64,000 nucleotides of DNA from Coemansia sp. RSA 487 (lineage: Eukaryota > Kickxellomycota > Kickxellomycetes > Kickxellales > Kickxellaceae): assembly GCA_027577595.1 (NCBI GenBank), contig JANBRJ010000044.1, positions 1 through 64,000 on the forward strand, written 5' to 3'. Under the pieces are notes generated by a model. The model did no database searches. It had not been told where the DNA came from and saw only the letters and a list, made by a program, of their open reading frames with translations. Shown piece after piece: positions 1-10,111 of the stretch. The position numbers and the translations under genes were made by a program. The first letter of the stretch is position 1. Each line of letters opens with the position of its first letter.

Positions 1-1282
1 CTGCCAGAGTGTTTGTAAGTGGCGCTGATAGTGGTGCCATTCCCTGTTACATTCTTGAATGGCACCATCGGAAAATCTACAATATTGTTCGCACCGGATC
101 CGAGCTCCGCCAATGGTACTTCAAACACGCCAACCAAGAGACCTTTAAGAAGATAGATATTATCCTATAGCAGCAGAACAAACGGAAACATTAACAAAAC
201 ATGTATGTGTCAAACAATTTACATAAATTGGAGGTTTGGAAGAGTTGTTTGCGACTTACCTTGAACATTATCTGAATCAAAACCTTGAGAGAGCTTTGCA
301 CCTCTTTCTTCTCCTTCTTGTCGCTCCATGATTCCAAATGGGAATGGATAAAAGGGACGTCGTATTCGTCGAGGAGTAGGATGTATTTACCAATGCACTC
401 GCCCACGAATTCCGATAAGCTTATAAAAAGTTGCATGGGCAGACTTGCATACTTGCTGGCAAACTCTTTGGCGTCATATCTAGCATCGTTGTAAATGGTG
501 AGGGTTTTCTGAAGCGTTTGTAGGTATATGTTGGTGTTTCCAACTTTAACACCTTCGATAAGAGGGTATTGTTTCAGCCAATTATTGGCAGCAGTTGCAA
601 TCGCATCACAAATACTGGCGAGAAATACACTAGCCGGCGTCCTCTTACATACACTAAATGAGATGTGTATCACTGGGTGATTCATGAAGTGCTCGTCGAA
701 AAACGCACGGTGTTTCTCCTTCAGCAATGAATCCTTGAACAACAGTGTGCGCTTTAGCCGACACTTTGTAGCAACGTCCATCTGTCGTATCTGCTCTGCC
801 GATCGACCAAGCTCTTCAATCGCGCTGTCTGAAGTATCTAGGTGTGGCTTTTCTGGCGCCATGCTAAAGAACAGAAGCAGCTGGATCAGGTTGTATGTTT
901 TGCCGGAACGACGTGGCAAGCATATGCGACCAGATTCGTTAATCTCATCCCAAAAGCCAATACAGAAAAGCGACTTGTCAACTCTACATATATCGGTATT
1001 GCCAACAGCAGCGAATTTGGCATTGACCCCCACACGAGTTCCAGAGACTCTGACTGGCGAACTGCTTAGCTTGAACAGATCAAATACCTCTTCAGGATTC
1101 CGTGGCTCTGGCGTATGTTGTTCCGGTGTTCGCATTTCGGGTGGTGGACTGCTGCTTAGCGCTTCCGGTGGGTCAATGATAGCTGGTGGCTGGTGGTGTG
1201 TCTCGTTTGCTCTGCTGGTGTTTCGTTGCCGGCGTCCGCGCTCGTTTATAACGAGACCAGCCTCGTCTTCATCGTCAGGCAC
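1..1282 (-). CDS. AAA-ATPase-like protein (PF09820 type), 3' part beyond the window edge
   Basis: Exon 1 runs from an ATG at 1282 down to 260. A 95-bp intron (165-259, GTAAGT donor, TATAG acceptor) joins in phase 0 to exon 2 (164-1), which leaves the window. The protein starts with about 75 acidic and proline-rich residues. It then shows a P-loop-like PRRSGKT and, near residue 305, a Walker B-like segment with LLLDEYDVPF, the hallmark of the AAA-ATPase-like family. Exon 2 continues with a GLLVGVFEVPLAELGSGANN stretch, typical of the same domain. These proteins are found in large numbers in early-diverging fungi and some bacteria, and their cellular role is unknown to me. A small relic of what looks like the same family lies at 36072-36203. 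The splice call is strong because both sites are canonical and the family motif continues across the junction. Confidence 0.8.
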
Positions 1283-1563
1283 GTTCTTCCTAGTGATTCG
1301 GAACTTTGAAAATGAAAACGTTTAGTACGCATTGTTGGACATTGTCGACCGTCAAAAGGGCTCTGTGGAAATAAATGTTCATACCTTTTCATTGATTTGG
1401 ACGGTAAAATTCGCGCAAGAAGTTGTATGTAAAAATGCAAGAGAAATGCGTGCTCAATAAAAAGGGAAATTATAAACAAGTGAAAAAAAGACAAAACGGT
1501 GATGATACAGTTTATTAAATGTCCACGTGAATTCAGTAAAAAAACTGGAAAACTCCGAGGCGA

Positions 1564-2862
1564 TGCTGGATGGTCTCTATAAGACCATCCATTATGTCAG
1601 GTTAAAGAGCAGCTTGCCTCAACCTCGGCTATATGAATTAAATCATGGCTAAATGCATTTACGAAGCCCGTAAACACGTCGTTCTTTGATACGCCGCGAT
1701 GGCTGTTATTCGCAACCCAGCCTCGCCAATCTTGGTATACGACCCTGTCAGCCATGCCACTTATCCTTATTTGCTTCTTCTTCATCTGCTGTTGTCATCC
1801 TGGACGGATGTTCAAGTCCTCTTCCTTGTCTATCTGTCTTTCATTCCTCGCTAGCCATCTATCTCTCACATACGCCGATCGCTTCCTGTATGCCAGCTGC
1901 AGTACTGATCATACCATGGCGGCCGTCAGGTCTCACGCCATCTACTGATGTGGATGCATGCTTTGTCGTAGGACCTCGAGGGCGTTCCTCCTGTCTGTTT
2001 GCGTTATTCCCACCATGGGTTTCCGCTGATAGACGCACTCGTCAGGCCACGCAGCTACTACGCTTTCTATTTGCGGTGCTGGCAGCTCTGGGTCTCCTAT
2101 CGTACACTTAAAGTGCTCTCGTCCCTTCTGGCGCCTCGTCGGTATGGTCTCTCGGGCAGCGCCACTATCAATGAGCTATGCCATGGGCGCTCCGGATCTC
2201 TGTGTTGGATTGCTTCCAGCGCTTCTATCGCTGCTTGCGAGTCTGTCTCTGTCTCCAGCATCCTCTGCAGGCCGACTTCTGCTAGCGCCACGAAGACTGT
2301 CATTATCTCCGCCATGATCGACGAGAATGGCGCCTCCCGGCAACACCCGCTGAATCGCTCCTCTTCAAAGTCCTGCCTCCTTTGTGGCCGGTACTGAAAC
2401 AGAACGCCGAAGCTCATAGGCTGACTCAATGGTATATTCACCATCGAACTGTCAGTGTAAACCTCTATCTCTTCCGAATCCTCTAACTGGAGCGGTAGAC
2501 TCGAGAGGTGGTGGTGTCGGATCTCCTCCGTAGAGAACGGCACAATGTATATTCCCTGCTACCTCATACTCCGCGCTCTCCGGACTGCGTTTATATCCAC
2601 AATGGCGTCCTGAATATCTGTAACTCTCGAGCGAATATTGGCAGTCTCAGTCTCTAGAGATCTCCCCCCATGGGCGACCTCTCATCATTTGGTGCATTCT
2701 CTCCTGACCTAAGCCAGGTCATGCTTGTTCATTCTGGTACACGCTCCCCAGCTCCTGAGTCATCCAGAATGCTTGCGTGATCTCTAAGCTCTCAACTGCA
2801 CAGAGCGACTTGATGGTAATATGTGGTAGTTATAGTGGTCTCTGGAAGGCCACCATTATCTG
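1564..2862 (-). mobile_element. Broken retroelement remnant with an RNase H-like segment
   Basis: The minus strand at 2543-2097 encodes a stretch with the retroelement RNase H pattern: YTDSS near the start, AEIM, then TDSQAAIEAL. A second short minus-strand piece (1785-1597) may belong to the same element. No reverse transcriptase or integrase could be recognised, so LINE versus LTR origin is open. Similar small hairpins lie near both ends in the same orientation (1568-1590 and 2835-2853, each with a 5-nt loop and followed by ATTAT), which may mark repeated element ends. The element is clearly broken and old. Limits are approximate. Confidence 0.55.
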
Positions 2863-3093
2863 TGCCTTGTTGTCTCCATATCTACACGGCAGCATCGCTG
2901 TCGGTGCATATTTGTTTATCACTCTTGCCAGTAATGGTGTTACAAAAAACTCACCTTCACAGAGATAAAATTTCTCTTGTTCATTTTCCAAAACAAGACA
3001 TGGCTTTTATATCCATCAAAACACTACAAAGAAAGGATTAGGCATATATTGCGATTTGGCTTGCAAGTTGCTGAGCCAAATCGTTATCATATC

Positions 3094-4797
3094 TTATATA
3101 TTTTGATGAGTGAGTGGTAGCAATTTACTCACATACACAGAGTACTTTGCGTATGGCTGTTGCTGAATACTATCTTTTACTTCTTGAGCATAGGCTTGGA
3201 TATATGGTTGAGGGAGCTGAATAGCAGTGAATCGTGGACACATAATGCTAATTAGCATAGCATATGCAACACTGGGCTTGACAGAAACCACAGTGTTACT
3301 AGATATCTTCCATAATTTAAAGTGGGGGAACGCATAGTGGTATTTAGAGTAGAGAAAGTCAAGCAGTCTTGGCATATCCATAGCCTTGGAAATAACTTCA
3401 TGTTCAGCTAGCCCGCTGCTCAAGCATTGGAGGTATGGCAGGGCTTTCAGGACATCCATTAACTGTGGGAAAGCCAAATGTGCATTTTGTAAGGTAAGGT
3501 AGCCAATATTTTTGAAATTGTTGTTGGGTTCTGCCAAATGGTTTAATAGGCTTTCAGCAATATCAGAGTCAACTATTGTTAGCACTCTTGCAGATGATCC
3601 TGAACTGCATAAAAACTTCAAATACTCACTTGCTTCTTGGTCTCCATTGTCAATGTCATTAATGACAGAGTATAGTACAACCTTTTTCAGCTTTGAGATT
3701 TTTCTGTTTTTGTGTCGGTTCTCCATGTTTAGCATGGCAATTGTTTCATAGTCAAATCCACACCTTAGGACCTCAAGAGAACTGCTGTTGTCTCTAAAGA
3801 TGACGCCATCAGCAAAGGGATATTTACAGGCTAAAGACAGTCTTTTTAGTCGAGGAAATGGGACAATGGATTCTGCAAATGATTTTTTAGATTCGGTTAT
3901 GCTTTCTGATGATGTTGAGACTGTGAGATTAATCAAGTATGGATATTTGACAGGCATATTTGTTGAATCAAGTATGATTTTAGACAAATCACTTGGGTTT
4001 TGCAGCACACCGGCAATTTCCTGAATAGACTGGGAATTCAAATGCATTAGCTTGAAAATATCAGTATCGCCTTTAAAATTAATTATCTTTAGGCTGGTTA
4101 TGTTTGTTGGAATAGTGGCTAATGTGGAAGGTAGGTTATAGCCATGATTCAGGGATTGGAAGCATGCTTGTTTTTCACGAAACAGTCTGTTTGTTAAAAC
4201 ATGAAGCAAATCCCAATAGTTGCTGGGGCCATTTTTAGAGGCTATTGGCAGGTAATTTTCCATTTTAACAATATTGGGAGCAAATTGATTGACAAGGTCT
4301 GCAAACTCTTTAACGTTCTGTGTTGAGCAATTATCCCAATCGTCTGCATATGGTGTGTTGTTTAATGCAATGCATCCTATCGCAACTAATGGAAATGGGA
4401 TGTGTTTTCCGGATAGTTTCTGTAGATATTGCGTAGCTTTTCCGTTAAAAACTTCTTTATCATCAACCATGATAATCAGCTCTCGTACAAATCTAAAGTA
4501 CCAGTCTTCTATATTTTCACTCATTATCTCTGAGTGTATACCATATCTGCTAGAATACACACGCTGATATCCACATGAAAGCTGTAAATCACAAGTATTG
4601 CAGAGAATTTCAAGCACCACTTGTCTCCAGGCTGTGCAAATGTGTGCCAACAATATATTACGTTTTTGCACAGAAGTAGCTGTTTTTCCATTATCGCCTA
4701 GAATACATTTCTCAACGTATGAAAGTTTACATACATAGCGAACAATGCGCACTATGACTATGCTAGGTAGGCATGAGAAAAGCGAATCGTCTGCCAT
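3094..4797 (-). CDS. Divergent F-box/LRR-like protein, 567 aa
   Basis: The start is the ATG at 4797 (MADDSLF); upstream codons in the same frame have no ATG. The N-terminal 90 residues contain a leucine- and isoleucine-rich LP..IV.RIVRYV helix, followed by a W-R-Q-V-V-L-E-I-L-C segment. This is the pattern I associate with F-box-like proteins that are strongly multiplied in Coemansia-type fungi. The rest is irregular leucine-rich sequence without clear repeats, as in divergent LRR solenoids. No catalytic motif is visible. An F-box protein would recruit substrates to an SCF ubiquitin ligase, but that role is inferred from the family and the F-box itself is weak. A second gene of this style lies at 26793-28484. 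No intron is needed. Confidence 0.65.
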   Translation of the reverse strand: MADDSLFSCLPSIVIVRIVRYVCKLSYVEKCILGDNGKTATSVQKRNILLAHICTAWRQVVLEILCNTCDLQLSCGYQRVYSSRYGIHSEIMSENIEDWYFRFVRELIIMVDDKEVFNGKATQYLQKLSGKHIPFPLVAIGCIALNNTPYADDWDNCSTQNVKEFADLVNQFAPNIVKMENYLPIASKNGPSNYWDLLHVLTNRLFREKQACFQSLNHGYNLPSTLATIPTNITSLKIINFKGDTDIFKLMHLNSQSIQEIAGVLQNPSDLSKIILDSTNMPVKYPYLINLTVSTSSESITESKKSFAESIVPFPRLKRLSLACKYPFADGVIFRDNSSSLEVLRCGFDYETIAMLNMENRHKNRKISKLKKVVLYSVINDIDNGDQEASEYLKFLCSSGSSARVLTIVDSDIAESLLNHLAEPNNNFKNIGYLTLQNAHLAFPQLMDVLKALPYLQCLSSGLAEHEVISKAMDMPRLLDFLYSKYHYAFPHFKLWKISSNTVVSVKPSVAYAMLISIMCPRFTAIQLPQPYIQAYAQEVKDSIQQQPYAKYSVYVSKLLPLTHQNI

Positions 4798-5306
4798 TTG
4801 GACCAAAAATAATATATTAACAAACTAATTTCTATAAATACAAAAATGAACAATGGTGGAAACTTGTGAATAAAACTCTCGTTCGTGTTTTTTTTTGTTC
4901 AAATAAAAGTGAAAATAACGCCGATTTCTTTTTTTTATGCATAATACAAAGAGATGATGACTTTACCACTTATCGCTTTCGTTGGACTTTTTATAATGAA
5001 TCCAAACCTTGGCACCTTCTTTACAGGTGTTATAGCTGGACAACGGAAAGTGAAAATATGACAAAAGACAAAATACCCTTTCTCTTTCCAGTTCATGCCA
5101 TACGAGCCAGGATTTATAGAAATCGATCAAATTAAAAATGACTTGATCTTCATGATCAGGATCAGGATTTTTTTTATTTTTTTTTTCCGGTTCTGAATGG
5201 CTTGATCGAAAAAGTGTCTCCTGTTTCAAGTCCTTTTTGCTGTCATTTATATTTCAGAAACTTTATTATTTTTTTATAAAAAAAAACATACTTTGTGGTT
5301 GTCAGA
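4798..5306. other. Intergenic, divergent promoter region
   Basis: About 500 bp between the divergently transcribed F-box-like gene and UTP7. It is rich in A/T runs, and no coding or RNA gene could be supported. Confidence 0.6.
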
Positions 5307-7190
5307 ATGGCGATTGGCGGAGGCAACGACACAATAGACAAGAATAGCGGTATAGGCGGCGGGGCATTCGCCAAGGGCTCTGTTTCGCATGCAGAAGCAG
5401 GAGACGGAGGCAGACAGGGGTTAGGAAAACATGGGAATGTAAGCGACTCCGAGGAAGACGATGAGTACAGTGGAGTACCATCAGCGCCAAAGACACTGCG
5501 CGACAGGCCTGCCAAATCGGATCGAGCCATAAAGACTAGCCGCGACAAGCGCAACATAAAGAAAGAAGACAAAGGCGCCGAGAAAGAGAAGGAGCTAGAC
5601 GAGATAGACAAGCGGGTATTGAAGAGCTCTAAAAAGTACCAGCGCGGGTTGAAGATGGGTAAAGATAAAGAAGCGGCCATAAACGTACGGAGCAAGAAAG
5701 AGGAATCCAAAGTTGCACACGATAGAAGGCGTCGTGAGGAAGCTATTATGGATGCAGCTCGTAATGAAATGCTTTTGGCCGAATCTGCAGGATATATTGA
5801 AACCGAGGGGCTTGAGCGCACGTTCAATATCTCGCAGAAGCAGCTAGCTGAGAACCTGGATGTCAGCAGCGCCAACAAAATCATCGACTTGAAGCTCAAT
5901 GATTTTGGGCCGTACACGCTGGACTACACGCCTAATGGCCGCCACATGCTGATCGGCGGGCGCAAAGGCCATCTGGCGACTATGGACTGGCGGAGCGGCA
6001 AGCTTGCGTGCGAGATCCATGTGCGTGAGCTGGTTCGGGACGTCAGCTGGCTCCACAACGAGAGTCTCTTTGCGGTAGCGCAGAAGAAGCACGCCTACAT
6101 CTACGACCACACGGGGGCCGAAGTACACTGTCTGAGCAAGCACATGGAGCCGACGAAGCTGGGGTTCCTGCCCTACCACTTCTTGCTGGCGTCGACCGGC
6201 ATGACCGGTGCGCTGGTGTACCAGGACGTCACAGAGGGCAAGGTCGCTGGCGAGCACCACCCGGGGTATGGACAGTGCAGTGTGCTCAAGGTCAACCCAT
6301 ATAATGCAGTCGTACACCTGGGTCACGGAAACGGCACAGTTACGCTGTGGTCGCCCAAGCAGACGCAGCCGCTTGCCCGCATCCTGTGCCACAAGGGTCC
6401 AGTGCAAGCAATGGCTATCGACCGCAGCGGCACGTACATGGCCACCAGCGGGCTGGACGGCAGGCTGAAGATCTGGGACATCCGCAACTTCAAGCCCCTG
6501 CACGAATATGCAACCACACGACCCGCACAGTCGATCGACATCAGCCAGCGCGGGCTGCTTGCGGCCGGCCATGGCCCAAACGTAACCGTGTGGAAGGATG
6601 CGCTGACGACGCAAGTGTACCAGCCGTACATGCGGCACCTCGTGCCGTCGGCTACAGTCAGCGACCTGCACTTTGTCCCGTACGACGATGTTCTTGGGTT
6701 TGGCCACTCCAAGGGTATCTCATCCATCGTCATACCAGGTGCTGGCGAGCCCAACTTTGACGCATACGTAGCCAACCCGTACCAGACGAAGAAGCAGAGA
6801 CAGGAGCACGAGGTCAAGATGCTTTTGGACAAGCTGGCCCCCGAGACCATTCAATTGGACCCGAACTTTATTGGCAGATTGGATCCGCGGACGCAAGCAC
6901 AGCGGCTGCGCGAGCAGGTCGAGGACAAGCACACAGAGTATGCAGAAAACAAGGCCGATGGCAGATACTTGGACAACGAGGTCAAGAACAAGACAAAGGG
7001 CCGCAACTCGACTGCAAAGCGCTACGCACGCAAGCGCCAGACAAATATTACGGATCTGAAGAAGCTGCGCGAACTGGAGAACATGGAGCGCGAGCTACAG
7101 CAGCAGGAAGCAAAGCGGAGAAAGATTCCCGAGGAAGAAAAGGGAGCACTGGGCAAGTTTTTCAAGGAGAAGCGGCTGCTCGAGCGCTAA
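5307..7190 (+). CDS. UTP7: U3 snoRNP protein Utp7 (WDR46 homologue), 627 aa
   Basis: A nucleolar component of the small-subunit processome needed for 18S rRNA maturation. The first ATG is at 5307; an in-frame GTG lies just upstream and is not used here. The first 180 residues are charged and lysine-rich, with a nuclear-protein look. A WD40 propeller follows (about 190-435) with clear WD blades such as GHGNGTVTLWSP and GLDGRLKIWDIRNFKPL. At 440-520 sits the BING4CT domain that defines this family (YMRHLVPSATVSDLHF, then LGFGHSKGISSIVIPGAGEP, then DAYVANPYQTKKQRQ). The C-terminal 110 residues are basic and helical. Length and order match the family. The gene is uninterrupted. It converges with the thioredoxin gene, with only 70 bp between the stops. 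Confidence 0.95.
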   Translation: MAIGGGNDTIDKNSGIGGGAFAKGSVSHAEAGDGGRQGLGKHGNVSDSEEDDEYSGVPSAPKTLRDRPAKSDRAIKTSRDKRNIKKEDKGAEKEKELDEIDKRVLKSSKKYQRGLKMGKDKEAAINVRSKKEESKVAHDRRRREEAIMDAARNEMLLAESAGYIETEGLERTFNISQKQLAENLDVSSANKIIDLKLNDFGPYTLDYTPNGRHMLIGGRKGHLATMDWRSGKLACEIHVRELVRDVSWLHNESLFAVAQKKHAYIYDHTGAEVHCLSKHMEPTKLGFLPYHFLLASTGMTGALVYQDVTEGKVAGEHHPGYGQCSVLKVNPYNAVVHLGHGNGTVTLWSPKQTQPLARILCHKGPVQAMAIDRSGTYMATSGLDGRLKIWDIRNFKPLHEYATTRPAQSIDISQRGLLAAGHGPNVTVWKDALTTQVYQPYMRHLVPSATVSDLHFVPYDDVLGFGHSKGISSIVIPGAGEPNFDAYVANPYQTKKQRQEHEVKMLLDKLAPETIQLDPNFIGRLDPRTQAQRLREQVEDKHTEYAENKADGRYLDNEVKNKTKGRNSTAKRYARKRQTNITDLKKLRELENMERELQQQEAKRRKIPEEEKGALGKFFKEKRLLER

Positions 7191-7260
7191 ACAGATTGTT
7201 TTTTCTCCACTCTAATCATTTTTTAAAAGAGAAATATAAACTCTAGCTGATCTGTTTTAT

Positions 7261-7743
7261 TTACTTTGAATCCTTAGAGATCTTGGCGATGACATCGCCG
7301 ATAAACTCCTCCACAGCAGGCGCGTTACGCACGCCAATAAAGGAGTCGACTGGCGAGCCCTTGTGGAAGACCACAACCGTGGGCAGCGATGCAATTCCGT
7401 AATCGCCAGCCAGAGCTGCCTGCTCGTCCACATCGATCTTGACAAGCTTGACGCGCCCATCCTTCTTCACAACTTTGTCGAGAACAGGGCCCAGCATCCT
7501 GCACGGCATGCACCATGTTGCTGTAAAGTCTACAAGAACAGGCTGTGTCGAGTGCGTCACTTCCTTGTCAAAGGTGTTTGCCGTTACTTTGAGAATGCTA
7601 TCTCCCTTTGCGGATCCTTCTTCCTTGCGGACGGGACTGCTGATAAACGTGCACATCAGCTGTGGTGTGCGGCTTGTTACACTAGTGCTTGCACGCAGGG
7701 TGCGCGGTGCTAGCGACGAAATTCGGAAAGCAGCTGCTATCAT
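7261..7743 (-). CDS. Mitochondrial thioredoxin with WCMPC active site, 160 aa
   Basis: A small disulfide reductase that, by family, keeps matrix protein thiols reduced using a thioredoxin reductase. The N-terminal 40 residues are rich in Ala, Arg, Ser and Thr and lack acidic residues, which suits a mitochondrial presequence. The thioredoxin fold follows: VLVDFTATWCMPC with the redox cysteines at 78 and 81, KIDVDE, and the cis-proline loop SLPTVVVFHKG. The active site is WCMPC where most thioredoxins have WCGPC. The start is the only ATG before the presequence. It converges with UTP7. Confidence 0.92.
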   Translation of the reverse strand: MIAAAFRISSLAPRTLRASTSVTSRTPQLMCTFISSPVRKEEGSAKGDSILKVTANTFDKEVTHSTQPVLVDFTATWCMPCRMLGPVLDKVVKKDGRVKLVKIDVDEQAALAGDYGIASLPTVVVFHKGSPVDSFIGVRNAPAVEEFIGDVIAKISKDSK

Positions 7744-8443
7744 TTTGTAGTGAATGAATGTAAATTGCGTCTAGACAGATATTTATTTCTTAACGAGCGA
7801 TGGTGATAAAAAAGAAAAGAAAAATCAAAAAGCACGATAACCTTGTATGTAGGACACGTAATCTTGATCATCGAATTTTTTCTCCGTTCAATGGCTGCGG
7901 AATGACGTACTTTTGGTTAGCATATACGTTATGTTTTCACAGCATATCTCCAAGCTTTCTTTCTTTGGCCCAAGTGCCAAAAAGGACTTGGTTTGCTTTC
8001 AGCTTATTTCCACATTTCCCGAATAGTGCGTGTACCACGTCTTTTCTGTTTAAATGGCTGTATAAAGACAAGCACTTGCGTTTAAATGTCTCCTTTTGTA
8101 AATAAAAGATGGTGCCAACAACTGGTGCGAGTAAAGAGATAAAGGCAAATACTTTTGCTTTATAATATCTTTACGATGTGGGCTTTCTTTAAATAGAAGC
8201 ATTTCCGTTCTTTACAAATCCTTAGCGAAAAGAAAAAGAAAAAGAAAAAGAAAAAGAAAAAGACGAACTTCAAGCCTATATCCAATAAATGCAGGCTAGT
8301 TAGGTTTTGGATAGAATAGTTTTTCTCTTTTCTCTTGTAGCCCTTCTCCAGCTTATTTTTATGCCTACATTACAAGTTATACCCAGCCACTCCCGCATTT
8401 CCGCGACGTTTACAAACGTATATTAACAAAGAAGAGTCTGGCG
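7744..8443. other. Intergenic region between thioredoxin and RRM genes
   Basis: About 700 bp. Apart from an A/G hexanucleotide repeat, I see no coding sequence that resembles a protein. Promoters of both flanking divergent genes must lie here. Confidence 0.6.
8226..8263. repeat. AAAAAG microsatellite
   Basis: Six or so tandem copies of AAAAAG, about 180-220 bp upstream of the RRM gene start. Purine runs like this can act as nucleosome-free promoter elements, but that is only a possibility here. Confidence 0.85.
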
Positions 8444-9851
8444 ATGAAGAAATACTTTTCCAGGAGATTGTTTGTTACGGGCTTCCCTGCCGCTGTTACG
8501 CACGGAGAGCTAACCACCAGATTTGAAGAGTATGTTGATTACCCAGCAGCCAACATGTAGATGTAGACGATATGCCGACTTACCTGATATCATTATTAAA
8601 CCCGATGGATTCATATGTTCTAATTGATTATTACTCATGTTGTAGATTTGGAAGAATCGTTGGCACTCAGCTCAGTCTGCCAAGAAGCTCGAACGATGAA
8701 CCGTAAGTTCCATCCCATTCTAACGCATTCATTTCAAGTGGCAGACACCATCGTCCATGTATCCAGCAGTGGCTACCAGAATATGATATATTAACCAAAT
8801 ATGCTCATTGATGCCTCCGTGCCTATTGTTCTTACTTGTGTAAATGTCTGCTGGGTTCTATAGATTTGCATTTATCGACTTTAACAACTCCAGCGAGGCC
8901 ACTCTGGCTCGCAGCAAGCTACACAATACAAAGATCCGTGGATATCTCCTTGAAGTGCATTTTGACAACAAGGTTCCGCAGCAGTTTTACGGTCTTTTGG
9001 ATGACCGCTACAACGAAGATGGTGGCGAGTCCCCTGGATACTCCCCTCTACCTCGCCCCCGCAACAGCAACGAAGGTCAAGAAGATAGGAGTACTAGCAA
9101 CAGGACCAGCAAATATTCCTCCGAATACAATGAGAGAGCGCCTGCTGGCTCTACTTACAAGGATTATGATGCGGTTGATGAGGAGCCGGACAGGCGCGTT
9201 GATGACGACCGTGCAAGCGGTGGATATCCGGCTCCGTACAGACAGTCGCGCCGTCCGTCGCCCACAAATTATTCGGATGACCGCAGGCAGATCCGCTCAT
9301 CACACGGTAGCCGCAAGTACCACCCCCACCAGCAGCCGCCATTCCCATCTAAGCGGGCTGCTTATCATCCATACGGGCCTCAAGGCAGAGACCGTCGCCA
9401 GCACCGTCAAAGGCAGACCCAGTCGCCGCCGCCGCCGCCGCCGCCAATGCTGCCACCGCATTCGTCACCGAACCGTAATGATGAATATTACCGTCGTCCG
9501 CGTAGAGACGAGTATTACGACGACGAAGACGATAGCTCCAGCCGCTACTCAGATATCGACAGACCCGATAGCCGAACGGAGCATGTCTCGCGTCACAACG
9601 ATGACTATGATTTTGAGGACATCGACAGCGCCCCATACAGTAGGGAACGGCCTCGCTCTCACGACCGCACCAGCAGCAATGGTTCGCCAAAGAAACAGCC
9701 CAAGCCTATGGATATCTCCTCTAACAATCCCGGCGGGCCAGTGCCCAAGGAATCGGCATCCTCTGGCAATCTGATGGAAAGCAGCACCAGAAATAACAAG
9801 AGCGGTGCTGATTCCGAGTTTAACGAGGACATTCTCTTCTCGGGACCGTAG
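8444..9851 (+). CDS. RRM-domain RNA-binding protein with RS/RD-like tail, three exons, 376 aa
   Basis: Exons are 8444-8529, 8646-8702 and 8864-9851, with introns of 116 and 161 bp that have GTATGT and GTAAGT donors and TAG acceptors. All phases fit and join a complete RNA recognition motif at residues 8-83: RNP2-like RLFVTGFPA, then FGRIVGTQLSLP, RNP1-like PFAFIDF, then the GYLLEVHFDN strand. The rest is a disordered tail rich in Arg, Ser, Asp, Tyr and Pro with an eight-proline run (9425-9453). That composition is common in splicing and mRNA-handling factors, so a role in pre-mRNA processing is likely, but the exact orthologue is not recognisable. Without the two small upstream exons the RRM would be headless, which supports the model. 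Confidence 0.85.
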
Positions 9852-10111
9852 GCAAACAAAGCAACACCAAATGTGCACTTGTATATTTTTCTTGCATTTT
9901 TCATTACTTTCCCATTCCCAGCTTTAAAAGATCAAAAAATTAAAAATTAAAAAAAAGCGGAAGGTGAGATCACCTTGGGTTTCATTCTTTGATGAGACGA
10001 CTTCTTTCAACTCTTCATTCAAATATTTATAAAAATAATAATCCTTCGTTTCCATTTGTACGCGTTGCTCATTGTTGATAACATTACTGTTGTTTCTTTA
10101 TTTGTCTGCAA

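Noticed and set aside
1686-2111. 141-codon plus-strand frame in the retroelement remnant
   Set aside because: Lies opposite the RNase H-like strand and has no sensible protein pattern.
7800-8105. 101-codon open frame on the plus strand
   Set aside because: Lysine-rich start, then hydrophobic patches of low-complexity DNA; no conserved motif. Probably chance in a promoter region.
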